A stretch of DNA of 64,000 nucleotides from Jongsikchunia kroppenstedtii DSM 45133 (GTDB lineage: Bacteria; Actinomycetota; Actinomycetes; Mycobacteriales; Mycobacteriaceae): NCBI RefSeq assembly GCF_000380485.1, contig NZ_AQYG01000048.1, positions 124,001-188,000 on the forward strand, read 5' to 3'. This document shows, in pieces, positions 1 through 9,470 of the stretch. Under the pieces are notes generated by a model. It ran no database searches. It was not told the DNA's origin and saw only the letters and a list, made by a program, of their open reading frames with translations. The translations under genes were made by a program, and so were the position numbers. The first letter of the stretch is position 1. Each line of letters opens with the position of its first letter.

Positions 1-241
1 CGTCGACACCGCGGCGCGTCAGTTCGGCGAGCGCGAAGCGGCCGAACTCGTCGTCGCCGACGGCGCCGATCAGCTGTACCTCGGCTCCCGCGTACCGCGC
101 CGCGACGGCCTGATTGGCGCCCTTGCCGCCCAACCCGATCCGCAGATCCGAGCCGAGCAGCGTCTCGCCGGGCCGCGGCAGCGTCGCCGATCGCACGGAG
201 ACGTCGACATTGATGCTGCCTACGACCACGACGCGGGCCAT
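1..241 (-). CDS. rbsK: Ribokinase-like PfkB-family sugar kinase (5' part only)
   Basis: Only the first 80 codons lie in the window; the gene continues past the left edge. The reverse-strand reading begins MARVVVVGSINVDVSV and holds a GGKGANQA motif near residue 39, followed by GAVGDDEFG. These are the N-terminal substrate-lid and sugar-binding signatures of ribokinases, which phosphorylate D-ribose with ATP in the cytosol. The ATG lies 4 nt beyond the coaD stop on the same strand, so the two are probably co-transcribed. The C-terminal half with the catalytic Asp is not visible, so another PfkB sugar specificity is possible. Confidence 0.8.
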   Translation of the reverse strand, partial: MARVVVVGSINVDVSVRSATLPRPGETLLGSDLRIGLGGKGANQAVAARYAGAEVQLIGAVGDDEFGRFALAELTRRGVD

Positions 242-245
242 GGTG

Positions 246-719
246 TCAGGCGAATTTGGCAAGCAGGCGCTTGTGGACCGCGGCCGGGACGAACCGTTCG
301 ACGTCGCCGCCGAGCTTGGCCACTTCCTTCATCAGCGAGCTGGAGACATGCGCCAGCGCCGGATCGGTGAGCATGAAAATGGTTTCGCAGCCGGTCATCT
401 CGCGATTCATCTGGGCCATCGGCTGCTCGTACTCGAAGTCGACGCCGTTGCGCAGGCCCTTGACGATGGTGGACATGCCCTGTGCGCGCACGTAGTCGAC
501 GATCAGTCCGGTGGTCGAGTCCACGCGGACGTTGGGCAGGTGTGCGGTGACTTCCTGGATCAGCTCGATGCGTTCCTCGGTGCTGAACAACCCCTGCTTG
601 TATGGGTTGACCGTGACCGCGACGACCAGCTCGTCGAAACGCTGGGCGGCGCGCTCGATGACGTACAGGTGCCCTGAGGTGATCGGATCGAATGACCCGG
701 GACAAACAGCTGAGCTCAT
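246..719 (-). CDS. coaD: Phosphopantetheine adenylyltransferase
   Basis: Fourth step of coenzyme A synthesis: transfers AMP from ATP to 4'-phosphopantetheine. The 157-aa reading starts MSSAVCPGSFDPITSGHL, giving the nucleotidyltransferase motif with the HxGH-like TSGHL, and continues with a conserved KGLRNGVDFEYE segment and a C-terminal ISS/MKE-like stretch (SSSLMKEVAKLGGD). Length matches the family (about 160 aa). An upstream in-frame ATG at 758 would add 13 residues, but that part is encoded by a dispersed repeat (714-795), so I take the ATG at 719. It follows rsmD on the same strand, as in mycobacteria, and precedes the ribokinase gene by 4 nt. Confidence 0.95.
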   Translation of the reverse strand: MSSAVCPGSFDPITSGHLYVIERAAQRFDELVVAVTVNPYKQGLFSTEERIELIQEVTAHLPNVRVDSTTGLIVDYVRAQGMSTIVKGLRNGVDFEYEQPMAQMNREMTGCETIFMLTDPALAHVSSSLMKEVAKLGGDVERFVPAAVHKRLLAKFA

Positions 720-795
720 CCGCGTACTCGCTTCGCTCCGTGCGCGAATGAGGCACATCCGCGCTGTGTCTGATGATTCGCTCGCTGCCGCTCAC
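714..795 (-). repeat. Dispersed repeat copy A, abutting the coaD start
   Basis: Read on the minus strand this stretch matches 33388-33473 along its whole length, from GTGAGC at one end to ATGAGC at the other. The shared core CACGGAGCGAAGCGAGTA is exact. In both places the repeat ends inside the ATG-AGC start of an essential-type gene (coaD here, the DUF2469 gene there), and in both it can be read in frame as an ...ARSEAS... extension. Confidence 0.75.
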
Positions 796-832
796 TCATG
801 CAGATCAATGTAGCCAGGTAACAGTCCGACTG

Positions 833-1387
833 TTACCTGGCCACGGCGAATATCACCACGGTGTCGCCGTACTTCTTGGTCTGCTCGGGCTCCAGACCGT
901 CGGGCCACTGCAGTTCACCGGCCCGGCGGCCGCGCTCGACGACTACGTATGCGTCGTCGGCGAGCCAGCCGTTCCGGACGAGATCTGCGAGCACGCCGGC
1001 GAGTTCGTCGCCCGACTTCGCGTAGGGCGGATCGAGCAGCACGATGTCGTAGCGCCGGGTCGCGTGCCGCGACACCAGTTTCTCAACGGGCTGCCGGATC
1101 ACCTCCGCGCCGGTCAGCGCCGTGGACGCGATGTTGCCGGTGATGGTGCGGGCCGCGGCGGCATCGCTTTCGACCAGCGCCGCGTGCGCCGCGCCGCGGG
1201 AGAGCGCCTCCAGCCCCAGCGCTCCGGAGCCGGCATATAGATCGAGGACGGCGGTGTCGTCGAGGTCGATGCGGGCGTTCAACATGTTGAACACGGACTC
1301 GCGCACCCGGTCGGAGGTGGGGCGGGTGCCGTCGGCGGGTACCGACAGCCGTCGGCCGCGGGCCGTACCGGCGATGATCCGAGTCAC
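833..1387 (-). CDS. rsmD: 16S rRNA (guanine(966)-N2)-methyltransferase
   Basis: A 184-aa SAM-dependent methyltransferase acting on G966 of 16S rRNA. It begins TRIIAGTARGRRL, then TRPTSDRVRESVFNML (family N-terminal block), the SAM-binding motif VLDLYAGSGALGLEALSRGA around residues 50-70, and the catalytic DPPY motif in VLLDPPYAK. I use the GTG at 1387 because the family normally begins with the RIIAG strand; the open frame extends to 1630 but the extra part has no family resemblance. It sits 113 nt before the coaD ATG on the same strand, the usual rsmD-coaD pairing. Confidence 0.93.
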   Translation of the reverse strand: MTRIIAGTARGRRLSVPADGTRPTSDRVRESVFNMLNARIDLDDTAVLDLYAGSGALGLEALSRGAAHAALVESDAAAARTITGNIASTALTGAEVIRQPVEKLVSRHATRRYDIVLLDPPYAKSGDELAGVLADLVRNGWLADDAYVVVERGRRAGELQWPDGLEPEQTKKYGDTVVIFAVAR

Positions 1388-1539
1388 GGCCCAATTTTGG
1401 CCTATCGGTGCAGATCCGCCGACCACGGCCAGCCATTTCGCTGATTCAGGCGCGACACACCGGCGGAGCTCCCGAGCCTCAACCGTCACTTTAGGCACAA
1501 TGGCATCAATAAATAACACCAACCACAAGGTAGGTAGCT

Positions 1540-2331
1540 GTGTATCGGGTATTCGAAGCACTGGATGAGCTGGGCGCGATCGTCGAAGAGGCGCGCGGCA
1601 TGCCGATGACCGCCGGCTGTGTGGTCCCACGTGGCGACGTTCTGGAACTGCTCGATGACATCAAGGACGCCATCCCGGGCGACCTGGACGACGCGCAGGA
1701 TGTGCTCGACCAGAAGGACGAACTCATCGGTTCGGCCCGGGAGCACGCCGAGTCGACGGTAGCGAAGGCGAACTCGGAGGCCGAGTCGACCGTGTCGCAT
1801 GCCCTGGCCGACGCCGACCGGATCCTGGCCGACGCCAAGGCGCAGGCCGATCGCATGGTCGCCGAGGCCAACGCGCACGCCGGGCAGTTGGTCACCGAGG
1901 CGAAGGCCGAAGCCGACCGCACTCTGGCCGCGGCGCAGCGCGAGTACGAGTCCGTGACCGGCCGGGCTCGCGCCGAGTCGGACCGGATGATCGAGGCCGG
2001 CAACGCCAACTACGAGAAGTCGGTCGCCGACGGTATCGCCGAGCAGCAGCGACTGGTGTCCGACACCGAGGTCGTCGCCGCGGCACGGGCCGAGTCGGAG
2101 CGGGTCATCGATCAGGGCCACGCCGAAGCGGACCGGTTGCGCGGCGAGTGCGACGTGTACGTGGACAACAAGCTGGCCGACTTCGAGGAGATCCTCACCG
2201 CCACGATGCGGTCGGTCAGCCGCGGACGTCAGCAGCTGCGGACGGGCGCCGGTGTGCACGATTACGCCGAACATCCGCGGATGGCCGACCGGCGCGAGGC
2301 GCATGAGATGGGTGCCGGCGTCGCCGTCTGA
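1540..2331 (+). CDS. DivIVA-domain coiled-coil protein (Rv2927c-like)
   Basis: A 263-aa protein starting at GTG after an AAGGTAGG ribosome-binding site. The N-terminus (YRVFEALDELGAIVEEARGMP) resembles the DivIVA/Wag31 lipid-binding segment. Residues about 60-220 are almost entirely Ala/Glu/Asp/Lys/Arg heptads (DADRILADAKAQADRM and similar), predicting a long coiled coil, and the C-terminal tail is rich in His and Arg. M. tuberculosis carries such a protein (Rv2927c) directly upstream of DUF177-rnc, matching this place. The likely role is in polar growth or septum organisation; that is inferred from family and not visible in catalytic residues. A strong hairpin follows the stop. Confidence 0.8.
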   Translation: MYRVFEALDELGAIVEEARGMPMTAGCVVPRGDVLELLDDIKDAIPGDLDDAQDVLDQKDELIGSAREHAESTVAKANSEAESTVSHALADADRILADAKAQADRMVAEANAHAGQLVTEAKAEADRTLAAAQREYESVTGRARAESDRMIEAGNANYEKSVADGIAEQQRLVSDTEVVAAARAESERVIDQGHAEADRLRGECDVYVDNKLADFEEILTATMRSVSRGRQQLRTGAGVHDYAEHPRMADRREAHEMGAGVAV

Positions 2332-2347
2332 TCAGATCGTCTTTCTC

Positions 2348-2381
2348 AGGAAGCTGCGGCCCGTGTGGGTCGCAGCTTCCT
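2348..2381 (+). terminator. Hairpin after the DivIVA-like gene
   Basis: AGGAAGCTGCG (2348-2358) pairs perfectly with CGCAGCTTCCT (2371-2381) around a 12-nt loop, 17 nt after the stop codon. The following bases are only weakly T-rich, as is usual in actinobacterial terminators. It separates the coiled-coil gene from the DUF177-rnc-mutM operon, whose -10-like TAAACT (2396-2401) follows directly. Confidence 0.65.
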
Positions 2382-2409
2382 GTCGTTGTCGGCGGTAAAC
2401 TCGGCGCTT

Positions 2410-2991
2410 GTGTCGCGAGAGCATCGAGAGCATGAGGTAGTAGACCGGTCGGGTCCATTCGTCGTGGACATCCGGTCGCTGGGCCGACGGGCCGGCTCGA
2501 TGGAGCAGGTGCATCGCACGGTCGAGGCAGGTCACAAGATCGGCGCCGAGATGCTGTCCATCGCGCCCGGCACCCCGATCGACCTGGATCTGAGCCTGCA
2601 GTCGGTAAGCGAGGGCGTGCTGGTCACCGGCACCGTCAGCGGCGACACCACCGGCCAGTGCGCGCGCTGCCTGGACCCGATCACCGGCACCGTCAACGTG
2701 TATCTCACCGAGCTGTTCGCCTACCCGGGCAGTGAGACCGAGGCGACCACCGACGAAGAGGAGATCTACCGGATCGCCGGTGACCTGATCGACCTCGAAC
2801 AGGCCATCAACGATGTGGTCGGGCTGGAGCTGCCGCTGGTACCGCTGTGTCGCGAGGACTGCCCGGGGTTGTGCCCGGACTGCGGCATCCGGCTCGCGGT
2901 CGCCGAGGCCGGCCACCATCACGACAAGATCGATCCGCGCTGGGCCAAGCTCGCCGACAAGCTCGGCCCCGGCGACGAGGACTCGAAATAA
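2410..2991 (+). CDS. DUF177 (YceD-family) protein
   Basis: A 193-aa homologue of YceD/Rv2926c, a family conserved next to rRNA-processing or ribosomal genes (usually rpmF or rnc); its molecular role is not settled. Visible features are FVVDIRSLGRRAGSM at the N-terminus, SVSEGVLVTGTVSG, an ARCLDPI cysteine, LTELFAYPG, and a C-terminal metal-site-like cluster CREDCPGLCPDCG. The start is uncertain: GTG at 2410 fits a -10-like TAAACT at 2396-2401, which would make the mRNA nearly leaderless; the frame is open back to 2365. The stop is 2 nt before rnc, so the two are translationally linked. Confidence 0.88.
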   Translation: MSREHREHEVVDRSGPFVVDIRSLGRRAGSMEQVHRTVEAGHKIGAEMLSIAPGTPIDLDLSLQSVSEGVLVTGTVSGDTTGQCARCLDPITGTVNVYLTELFAYPGSETEATTDEEEIYRIAGDLIDLEQAINDVVGLELPLVPLCREDCPGLCPDCGIRLAVAEAGHHHDKIDPRWAKLADKLGPGDEDSK

Positions 2992-2993
2992 CT

Positions 2994-3725
2994 GTGAGCT
3001 CCAAGAAATTCGCGCCCAAGGCGCTCCCGGAACGCGCGCACGCCGAGATGACGAAGGCGCTCGGGATCGATCTGACGCCGGACATGCTGATGCTGGCGAT
3101 GACGCATCGGTCGTTCGCGTACGAGCAGGGCGGACTCCCGCCCAACGAGCGTCTGGAATTCCTCGGCGATTCGGTGCTCGGCATCGTCATCACCGAGAAG
3201 CTCTACCGGGACAATCCCGAGAAGCCCGAGGGCGAACTGGCGAAGATCCGGGCGAGCGTGGTCAACATGCATGCGCTCGCGGAGGTCGCGCAGACGCTCG
3301 GCGTCGGCGAGCACGTGCTTCTCGGCAAGGGGGAGCTGCTCACCGGCGGCCGCGAGAAGGTCAGCATCCTGGCCGACTGCGTGGAGGCGCTGCTCGGCGC
3401 GATCTATCTGGAGCACGGGCTGGAGCCATCGCGCGAGGTGATCCTGCGGCTGTTCGCGCCGCAGCTGGCCCGATCGGCGAAACTCGGTGCGGCACTGGAC
3501 TGGAAGACCTCGCTGCAGGAGCTGACCGCGCAGCAGGGGCGGGGAGTGCCGAGCTACCGCATCAGCTCCACCGGCCCCGACCACAGCAAGGAATTCACGG
3601 CGACCGTGGTGGTCGGCGGCGCCGATCACGGCGTCGGCGTCGGGCGGACGAAGAAGGAAGCCGAGCAGAAGGCGGCCGCCGCGGCCTGGCGGCAGCTGTC
3701 CGAGACCGCGCCCGCCGACGACTGA
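2994..3725 (+). CDS. rnc: Ribonuclease III
   Basis: Cleaves double-stranded RNA in rRNA precursors and some mRNAs. The 243-aa product has the signature NERLEFLGDSVLG (catalytic Glu and Asp) near residues 46-58, the second acidic motif ADCVEALLGAIYLEHG near residues 123-138, and a C-terminal double-stranded RNA-binding domain ending in TKKEAEQKAAAAAWRQL. Start is GTG 2 nt after the DUF177 stop; the longer frame back to 2847 overlaps DUF177 and is rejected. mutM follows after 18 nt. Confidence 0.96.
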   Translation: MSSKKFAPKALPERAHAEMTKALGIDLTPDMLMLAMTHRSFAYEQGGLPPNERLEFLGDSVLGIVITEKLYRDNPEKPEGELAKIRASVVNMHALAEVAQTLGVGEHVLLGKGELLTGGREKVSILADCVEALLGAIYLEHGLEPSREVILRLFAPQLARSAKLGAALDWKTSLQELTAQQGRGVPSYRISSTGPDHSKEFTATVVVGGADHGVGVGRTKKEAEQKAAAAAWRQLSETAPADD

Positions 3726-3743
3726 TCAGACGGACACCCAGCG

Positions 3744-4637
3744 ATGCCTGAACTTCCCGAGGTCGAGGTGGTCCGGCGCGGCCTGGCCAAGCATGTGGTC
3801 GGTCGCACCCTGTCGGCGGTCGACGTCCTGCATCCGCGGGCGATCCGGCGGCACATTGCGGGCCCGGCCGACTTCCGCGGTCAATTGTCCGGTGCCCGAG
3901 TCGATTCGGTGAACCGGCGGGGCAAATACATGTGGCTCCAGGTGCAGGGTCCGGGTTCCGTCGACCCGCTGGCCGTCGTCGTACACCTGGGCATGAGCGG
4001 TCAGATGCTGATCAACGACGCCGCCGACGCACGGCAAACGCACGCCCGCGTCGTCGCGGACCTCGATGACGGGCGGCAGCTGCGATTCGTCGATCAACGC
4101 ACCTTCGGCGGCTGGATGATCGACGAGCTCGTCGATGACGCCTGGCCGGCCGCGGTCACGGGCGAGGCGGTGCGGGTGCCGTCGACCATCGCCCATATCG
4201 CGCCGGACCCGTTCGATCCGAACTACGACCTCGCCGATGCCGTCGCGCGAGTTCGCGGCCGCGACACCGAGATCAAACGCGCGCTGCTGGATCAGACGAT
4301 GGTGTCCGGCATCGGCAACATCTATGCCGACGAGGCCCTGTGGCGGGCGCGGCTGCACGGCCGGCGGGAGACCGCTCGCCTGAGCCGCGCGCAGGTGGGC
4401 GAGGTGCTCGGGCATGCGGCCGAGGTGATGACCGACGCGCTGTCGCAGGGCGGCACTTCCTTCGACGAGCTCTACGTGAACGTCAATGGCGAGTCCGGCT
4501 ACTTCGTGCGGTCGCTGAACGCTTATGGGCGCGAAGGCGAGCCGTGTCGCCGCTGCGGCGCGGTGATGCGCCGCGAGCAGTTCATGAACCGGAGTTCGTT
4601 CTACTGCCCGCGCTGCCAGCGCGCGCCGCGATTTTGA
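3744..4637 (+). CDS. mutM: Formamidopyrimidine-DNA glycosylase (Fpg)
   Basis: Base-excision repair enzyme removing 8-oxoguanine and formamidopyrimidines and nicking the abasic site. The 297-aa product starts with the diagnostic PELPEVE (catalytic Pro2 and Glu3 after Met removal), has the beta-hairpin lysine (K61 in RRGKYMW), the [14 protein letters not shown] helix-two-turn-helix, and a C-terminal zinc finger with paired cysteines in CRRCG and CPRCQ. All key residues are present. It is the third gene of DUF177-rnc-mutM; in mycobacteria osmC, acyP and smc come next, but here a kdp operon intervenes. Confidence 0.97.
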   Translation: MPELPEVEVVRRGLAKHVVGRTLSAVDVLHPRAIRRHIAGPADFRGQLSGARVDSVNRRGKYMWLQVQGPGSVDPLAVVVHLGMSGQMLINDAADARQTHARVVADLDDGRQLRFVDQRTFGGWMIDELVDDAWPAAVTGEAVRVPSTIAHIAPDPFDPNYDLADAVARVRGRDTEIKRALLDQTMVSGIGNIYADEALWRARLHGRRETARLSRAQVGEVLGHAAEVMTDALSQGGTSFDELYVNVNGESGYFVRSLNAYGREGEPCRRCGAVMRREQFMNRSSFYCPRCQRAPRF

Positions 4638-4774
4638 CGTCGTCGGGATAGCCGGGCCGCCCGTCAAGATTCCGTAAATCCCTCAGGTCAGCGCGTCAGG
4701 AGCTCGTTAACGGCGGGTCCCTGGCGCATTTTGCGTCCCATCATCGTCTGCGAGCACAGACGAGAGGAACTCCA

Positions 4775-4867
4775 ATGGCTGACCTGTCCTACACCCTGGC
4801 AATGCTGGGCGGCTTCGGCGCGTGCGCGCTGGTGCTGCGGGCCGTAGCGGCCCGGATGTCCCGATGA
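4775..4867 (+). CDS. Small membrane protein preceding kdpF
   Basis: A 30-codon ORF begins at ATG 4775 behind GAGAGGAA (4763-4770). It encodes one hydrophobic helix (MLGGFGACALVLRAVAA) with a basic end. Its TGA overlaps the ATG of kdpF (ATGA, 4864-4867), so translation is coupled and it is the first gene of the kdp operon. I recall similar tiny single-helix ORFs before kdpF in other actinobacteria, but cannot confirm this one by alignment. A helper or assembly subunit of the Kdp complex is a guess. Confidence 0.6.
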   Translation: MADLSYTLAMLGGFGACALVLRAVAARMSR

Positions 4868-4962
4868 CCACCGACGGTGCGACGAATGTCGTGCTGCTGG
4901 TGTTGTCCGTTGTCATCGCCCTCTATCTATTGGTGGCGCTGATCTTCCCCGAGAGGTTCTAG
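4864..4962 (+). CDS. kdpF: KdpF small subunit of the K+-transporting ATPase
   Basis: 32 aa, one transmembrane helix (NVVLLVLSVVIALYLLVAL) ending in the family-typical FPERF. KdpF is a lipid-like stabilising peptide of the KdpFABC complex. ATG overlaps the stop of the preceding 30-codon ORF; kdpA follows after 3 nt. Confidence 0.9.
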   Translation: MTTDGATNVVLLVLSVVIALYLLVALIFPERF

Positions 4963-4965
4963 CGA

Positions 4966-6699
4966 GTGAATCCGGCATTGGCCAGCACCCTCCAACTGGT
5001 AGCGGTGCTGTTCGTCCTCGCCGTCGTGTACGTCCCACTGGGCGACTACATGGCGCGCGTCTTCACCGGTCTGCGTGACCTGAGGCCCGAGCGGTGGTTC
5101 TACCGCGCGGTCCGGGTCGACCCGAAGCGTCAGCAGACCTGGAGCGGCTACGCAGCCGCAACTCTGTCCTTCGCCTTCGTCAGCGTGGTGGTGCTGTACC
5201 TGTTGCAGCGGTTGCAGGGCCACCTGCCGATGTCCGGCGGAAAACCGGGCGTGACGCCGGCGGTGGCGTTCAACACCGCGGTCTCGTTCGTCACGAATAC
5301 CAACTGGCAGTCGTATTCGCCCGAAGCGGTGATGAGCAATTTCAGCAACATGGCCGGCCTGGCGGTGCAGAACTTCGTGTCGGCGGCCGTCGGTATCGCG
5401 GTCGCGGTCGCGCTGATCCGTGGGTTGATCGCCCGCAAGGGGGACGGCCAGATCGGCAACTTCTGGGTCGACCTGACCCGCAGCGTCTTTCGCATCCTGC
5501 TGCCGCTCGCGGTGCTGGTCGCCGTGATCCTGCTGACACAAGGAGTGGTGCAGTCGTTCAAGAGCGGCTGGGGATTCACCAATCTCGACGGGTCGTCGGG
5601 GCACGCCGTCGTGGGTCCGTTCGCGTCGCAGGAGGCGATCAAGGAGCTCGGCACCAACGGTGGCGGCACCTACGCGGCCAACTCGGCGCATCCGTTCGAG
5701 AACCCGACGCCGCTGTCGAATGTCGTGGAAATTCTTGCGCTGCTGATCATTCCGGTCTGCCTGACCCGCACCTACGGCACGATGGTCGGCGACCGCCGCC
5801 AGGGCAACACGATCCTGGGCGTGATGGCCTCGCTGTTCGCCGCGATTCTCGCGATCACCTGGTGGTTCGAGGAGCACACGCACGGCGCCGCGGCCAAGGC
5901 CGCGGGCGCGATGATGGAGGGCAAGGAGCAGCGCTTCGGCATCCCCGCATCAGCGCTGTTCGCGGTCGCGACCAGCGGAACATCCACCGGCGCAGTCAAT
6001 GCGCAGCACGACAGCTTCTCGGCTGCCGGCGGTGGTGCGGTGATCTGGAACATGCTGCTCGGCGAGGTTGCGCCCGGCGGTACCGGCACCGGGCTCTACG
6101 GCATGTTGATCCTGGCGATCATCGCCGTCTTCGTGGGCGGGCTCCTGGTCGGGCGAACACCGCATTTCCTCGGTAAGAAGATCGGTCAGCACGAGGTCAC
6201 GATGGCCGCGCTGTCGATCCTGGTGATGCCCGCGCTGGTGCTCACCGGCACCGCGATCACGATGGTGCTGAATTCGACCACCGGATTCATGGCCAACAGC
6301 GGCGATCATGGCTCGCCGAGTGCGATGCACGGGTATTCAGAAGTGCTGTACGCCTTTACTTCTGCGTCCAACAACAACGGCAGCGCGTTCGGCGGTCTCA
6401 CAGTGACCAGTGACTGGTTCCAGACGTCACTCGGGTTCTGCATGCTGCTGGGTCGATATCTGCCCATCGTCTTCACCCTGGCCCTGGCCGGACGATTGGC
6501 GATGCAGCACCCGAAGGCGGATGTCGTCGCGGACGCGAAGGTGTCGCGTTCCAGTCGCCGGCACGCTGAGTCGGTGGCGACGCTGCCGACGCACGGAGTG
6601 CTCTACGGCGCGCTGCTGTTCGGCACCGTCGTGCTGGTCGCCGGCCTGACCTTCTTCCCGGCGCTTGCGCTGGGCCCGATCGCGGAGGCGCTTTCATGA
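4966..6699 (+). CDS. kdpA: Potassium-transporting ATPase subunit A (channel-like)
   Basis: The K+-selective, membrane-embedded subunit of KdpFABC, related to KtrB/TrkH channels. The 577-aa product starts at GTG after KdpF. The pore-loop blocks are visible: [15 protein letters not shown] (about residue 104), [18 protein letters not shown] (about 228), [19 protein letters not shown] (about 335) and [15 protein letters not shown] (about 465), with about ten hydrophobic segments between. Length equals the family norm (about 560 aa). It overlaps kdpB by 4 nt (ATGA). Confidence 0.98.
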   Translation: MNPALASTLQLVAVLFVLAVVYVPLGDYMARVFTGLRDLRPERWFYRAVRVDPKRQQTWSGYAAATLSFAFVSVVVLYLLQRLQGHLPMSGGKPGVTPAVAFNTAVSFVTNTNWQSYSPEAVMSNFSNMAGLAVQNFVSAAVGIAVAVALIRGLIARKGDGQIGNFWVDLTRSVFRILLPLAVLVAVILLTQGVVQSFKSGWGFTNLDGSSGHAVVGPFASQEAIKELGTNGGGTYAANSAHPFENPTPLSNVVEILALLIIPVCLTRTYGTMVGDRRQGNTILGVMASLFAAILAITWWFEEHTHGAAAKAAGAMMEGKEQRFGIPASALFAVATSGTSTGAVNAQHDSFSAAGGGAVIWNMLLGEVAPGGTGTGLYGMLILAIIAVFVGGLLVGRTPHFLGKKIGQHEVTMAALSILVMPALVLTGTAITMVLNSTTGFMANSGDHGSPSAMHGYSEVLYAFTSASNNNGSAFGGLTVTSDWFQTSLGFCMLLGRYLPIVFTLALAGRLAMQHPKADVVADAKVSRSSRRHAESVATLPTHGVLYGALLFGTVVLVAGLTFFPALALGPIAEALS

Positions 6700-8819
6700 C
6701 CATTACGACCCCTGCTCCGGGAGTGGAACCGGTGGCGGACAACGCCATCGAGGCCGAGTCGACGCTGGTGCACAGCGGCGCGTTCGAGCCGATGCAGCTG
6801 ATCAAGGCCACCCCGGACGCGATCAGGAAGCTCACGCCGCGTGCGCAGGCGCGCAACCCGGTGATGTTCGTCGTCTACATCGGCGCGATCGTCACCACCG
6901 TCCTGGCCTGCTGGCACCCGTCGATCTTCGCGTGGGCGGTGACGTTCTGGCTGTGGTTCACCGTGATCTTCGCGAATCTCGCCGAGGCTGTCGCCGAGGG
7001 CCGCGGCAAAGCGCAGGCCGCCAGCCTGCGAAAGGTGAAGCGCGACACCATGGCCCGACGGCTCGGCCCGGGTGGTGAGATCACCGAGGTGCCGGGCAGC
7101 GAGCTCACCATCGGCGACCGGATCGTCGTCGAGGCGGGGGAGACCATCGCCGGCGACGGGGACGTCGTGGAAGGCATTGCCACCGTGGACGAATCGGCGA
7201 TCACGGGTGAGTCGGCACCGGTGATCCGCGAATCCGGCGGTGATCGCAGCGCCGTCACGGGCGGCACCACGGTGCTCTCGGACCGGATCGTCGTGCAGAT
7301 CACCACGCAGCCCGGCGAGTCGTTCGTCGACCGGATGATCGCGCTCGTCGAGGGCGCCGCACGCAAGAAGACGCCGAACGAGATCGCGCTGGATATCCTG
7401 CTCGCCAGCCTCACGATCATCTTCCTGCTCGCCGTCGTGGCGATCGGGCCGATGCAGCAGTACACGGGCCAGACCCCTGACGGCGTGAAACTCATTGCGC
7501 TGCTGGTATGTCTGATCCCGACGACGATCGGCGCGCTGCTGTCCTCGATCGGTATCGCGGGCATGGACCGGCTGGTGCAGCGCAACGTGCTGGCGATGTC
7601 GGGCCGGGCGGTCGAGGCCGCCGGGGACATCGACACGCTGTTGATGGACAAGACCGGCACCATCACCTTCGGCAATCGTCGCGCGACCGCGCTGCATCCG
7701 GCCGACGGCGTGACCATCGACGAGTTGGCGCGCGCGGCCTACCAGTCGAGTCTCGCGGACGACACCCCGGAGGGACGGTCGATCCTGGAGCTGTGCACCG
7801 CCGAGTTCGGTGTCGACGCAGGCGAGTTCGAGAACGTGTCGACCACGGCGACGATCGTGCCGTTCACGGCGCAGACCCGGATGAGCGGCCTGGATATTCC
7901 GGCCGCCGCCGAACGGCCGGCGGTGAGCGTGCGCAAGGGCGCCACCGACTCGCTGATCAACTGGGCGACCGCTACCGGCACCACGGTCGGGCCGGAGGTG
8001 ACCGAGGCCGTGACCGCCATTTCCACCGGCGGCGGCACGCCGCTCGTGGTCGGCGTGCAGACGGGTACCGGCCCGGCGCGGGTGCTCGGCGTGATCGCGC
8101 TGTCGGATGTGGTGAAACCCGGTATGACGCAGCGGTTCGCGCAGATGCGGGAGATGGGCATCCGGACCGTGATGGTGACCGGCGACAACCCGCTCACCGC
8201 GACCGCGATCGCCCGCGAGGCAGGAGTCGACGATTTCGTCGCCGAGGCCACGCCGGAGGACAAGCTCGCGCTGATCCGGAGGGAGCAGGAGGGCGGTCGC
8301 CTGGTCGCGATGACCGGCGACGGCACGAATGATGCTCCGGCGCTGGCGCAGGCGGATGTCGGCTTGGCGATGAACACGGGAACGTCGGCCGCGAAAGAGG
8401 CCGGCAACATGGTCGACCTCGACTCCGATCCAACCAAGCTGATCGAGGTCGTGGCGATCGGCAAGCAGTTGCTGATCACCCGCGGTGCGCTGACGACGTT
8501 CTCGCTGGCGAACGATCTGGCCAAGTACTTCGCGATCCTGCCGGCGCTGTTCAGCGGCATCTATCCGAAGCTCGACCGGCTCAACATCATGCACCTGCAT
8601 TCGGCGCAGTCGGCGATCACATCGGCGGTGATCTTCAATGCGTTGATCATCATCGCGCTGATCCCGTTGTCGCTCAAGGGTGTTCGATACCGGCCATCTT
8701 CGGCGTCGCAGCTGCTCGGGCGAAACCTGTTGATCTACGGCATCGGCGGGGTCGTCTCGCCGTTCATCGGCATCTGGTTGATCGATCTGGTCGTGCGCTT
8801 CCTACCGGGAATGGGTTGA
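6696..8819 (+). CDS. kdpB: Potassium-transporting ATPase ATP-binding subunit B
   Basis: P-type ATPase that energises K+ uptake. The 707-aa product holds the actuator-domain TGE loop ([12 protein letters not shown]), the phosphorylation site [11 protein letters not shown] with Asp318, a nucleotide-binding KGA motif ([10 protein letters not shown]) and the hinge [18 protein letters not shown]. All residues required for catalysis are present and the length is normal. ATG overlaps the kdpA stop; kdpC follows within 6 nt. The long open frame on the opposite strand is a GC-rich shadow. Confidence 0.98.
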   Translation: MTITTPAPGVEPVADNAIEAESTLVHSGAFEPMQLIKATPDAIRKLTPRAQARNPVMFVVYIGAIVTTVLACWHPSIFAWAVTFWLWFTVIFANLAEAVAEGRGKAQAASLRKVKRDTMARRLGPGGEITEVPGSELTIGDRIVVEAGETIAGDGDVVEGIATVDESAITGESAPVIRESGGDRSAVTGGTTVLSDRIVVQITTQPGESFVDRMIALVEGAARKKTPNEIALDILLASLTIIFLLAVVAIGPMQQYTGQTPDGVKLIALLVCLIPTTIGALLSSIGIAGMDRLVQRNVLAMSGRAVEAAGDIDTLLMDKTGTITFGNRRATALHPADGVTIDELARAAYQSSLADDTPEGRSILELCTAEFGVDAGEFENVSTTATIVPFTAQTRMSGLDIPAAAERPAVSVRKGATDSLINWATATGTTVGPEVTEAVTAISTGGGTPLVVGVQTGTGPARVLGVIALSDVVKPGMTQRFAQMREMGIRTVMVTGDNPLTATAIAREAGVDDFVAEATPEDKLALIRREQEGGRLVAMTGDGTNDAPALAQADVGLAMNTGTSAAKEAGNMVDLDSDPTKLIEVVAIGKQLLITRGALTTFSLANDLAKYFAILPALFSGIYPKLDRLNIMHLHSAQSAITSAVIFNALIIIALIPLSLKGVRYRPSSASQLLGRNLLIYGIGGVVSPFIGIWLIDLVVRFLPGMG

Positions 8820-8824
8820 TAGCA

Positions 8825-9463
8825 ATGCGTTTTTCGATGGTTCTGGTTCGTCAGGCCTGGGTCGGGCTGTTGGTCCTGATCGGGATGACGATCGTGCTCG
8901 GGTTCATCTACCCGGCGGTGGTATGGGGTGTGTCTCGGATCGGCCCCGGAATGGCGGAGGGATCGAAGGCCCATGACCGGGCCGGCTGTGTGGTCGGCTC
9001 GCAGTTGCTCGGTATCGATCCGCAGGCGCCGGCGGGGCAGCCCGACGGGTATCTGCATGCGCGGGTGATCGGCTCGTCGTCGCCGACGGACGACCCGATG
9101 GCTCCCGGTTCGGCCGACAGCTCCGGCGGCAGCCAGCAGGGGCCGTCGAGCGAGAAGCTGGCGGGCTGGATCGAGCAGCGACGCGAGATCATCGCCAAGC
9201 GGGAGAACGTCTCGCCTGCGGCGGTACCGGTCGATGCGGTCACTGGGTCCGGCTCCGGACTCGATCCGGCGATCAGTCCCGCCTACGCGAGGATTCAGGT
9301 GCCGCGGATCGCCGCCGCCACCCACAAAAGCGCCCAGCAGGTGCAATCGATCATCGACGCCAATACCGATGACCGGCAGTGGGGCTTTCTCGGACAGCAG
9401 CAGGTGAATGTGCTCAAGGTCAATATCGCCCTGGGGCACATCGCCCCCGGCTGCGCCGGGTAG
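8825..9463 (+). CDS. kdpC: Potassium-transporting ATPase subunit C
   Basis: A 212-aa single-span subunit that assists ATP binding in KdpFABC. One N-terminal helix (WVGLLVLIGMTIVLGFIYPAV) is followed by an extracytoplasmic domain with GSQLLG, LDPAISPAYARIQVPRIA and the C-terminal VNVLKVNIAL block typical of KdpC. I choose ATG 8825; a TTG at 8816 overlapping the kdpB stop would add only three residues. The insertion rich in Ser and Gly around residues 98-110 is common in actinobacteria. Confidence 0.96.
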   Translation: MRFSMVLVRQAWVGLLVLIGMTIVLGFIYPAVVWGVSRIGPGMAEGSKAHDRAGCVVGSQLLGIDPQAPAGQPDGYLHARVIGSSSPTDDPMAPGSADSSGGSQQGPSSEKLAGWIEQRREIIAKRENVSPAAVPVDAVTGSGSGLDPAISPAYARIQVPRIAAATHKSAQQVQSIIDANTDDRQWGFLGQQQVNVLKVNIALGHIAPGCAG

Positions 9464-9470
9464 GGGGCTG

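Noticed and set aside
4638-4774. A c-di-AMP (ydaO-type) riboswitch before the kdp operon.
   Set aside because: The 137-nt gap lacks the conserved ydaO sequence blocks I know; no convincing structured element or KdpE box could be defined.
6603-8600. A 665-codon minus-strand open frame opposite kdpB.
   Set aside because: Same shadow effect; kdpB is certain and the antisense reading has no recognisable motif.
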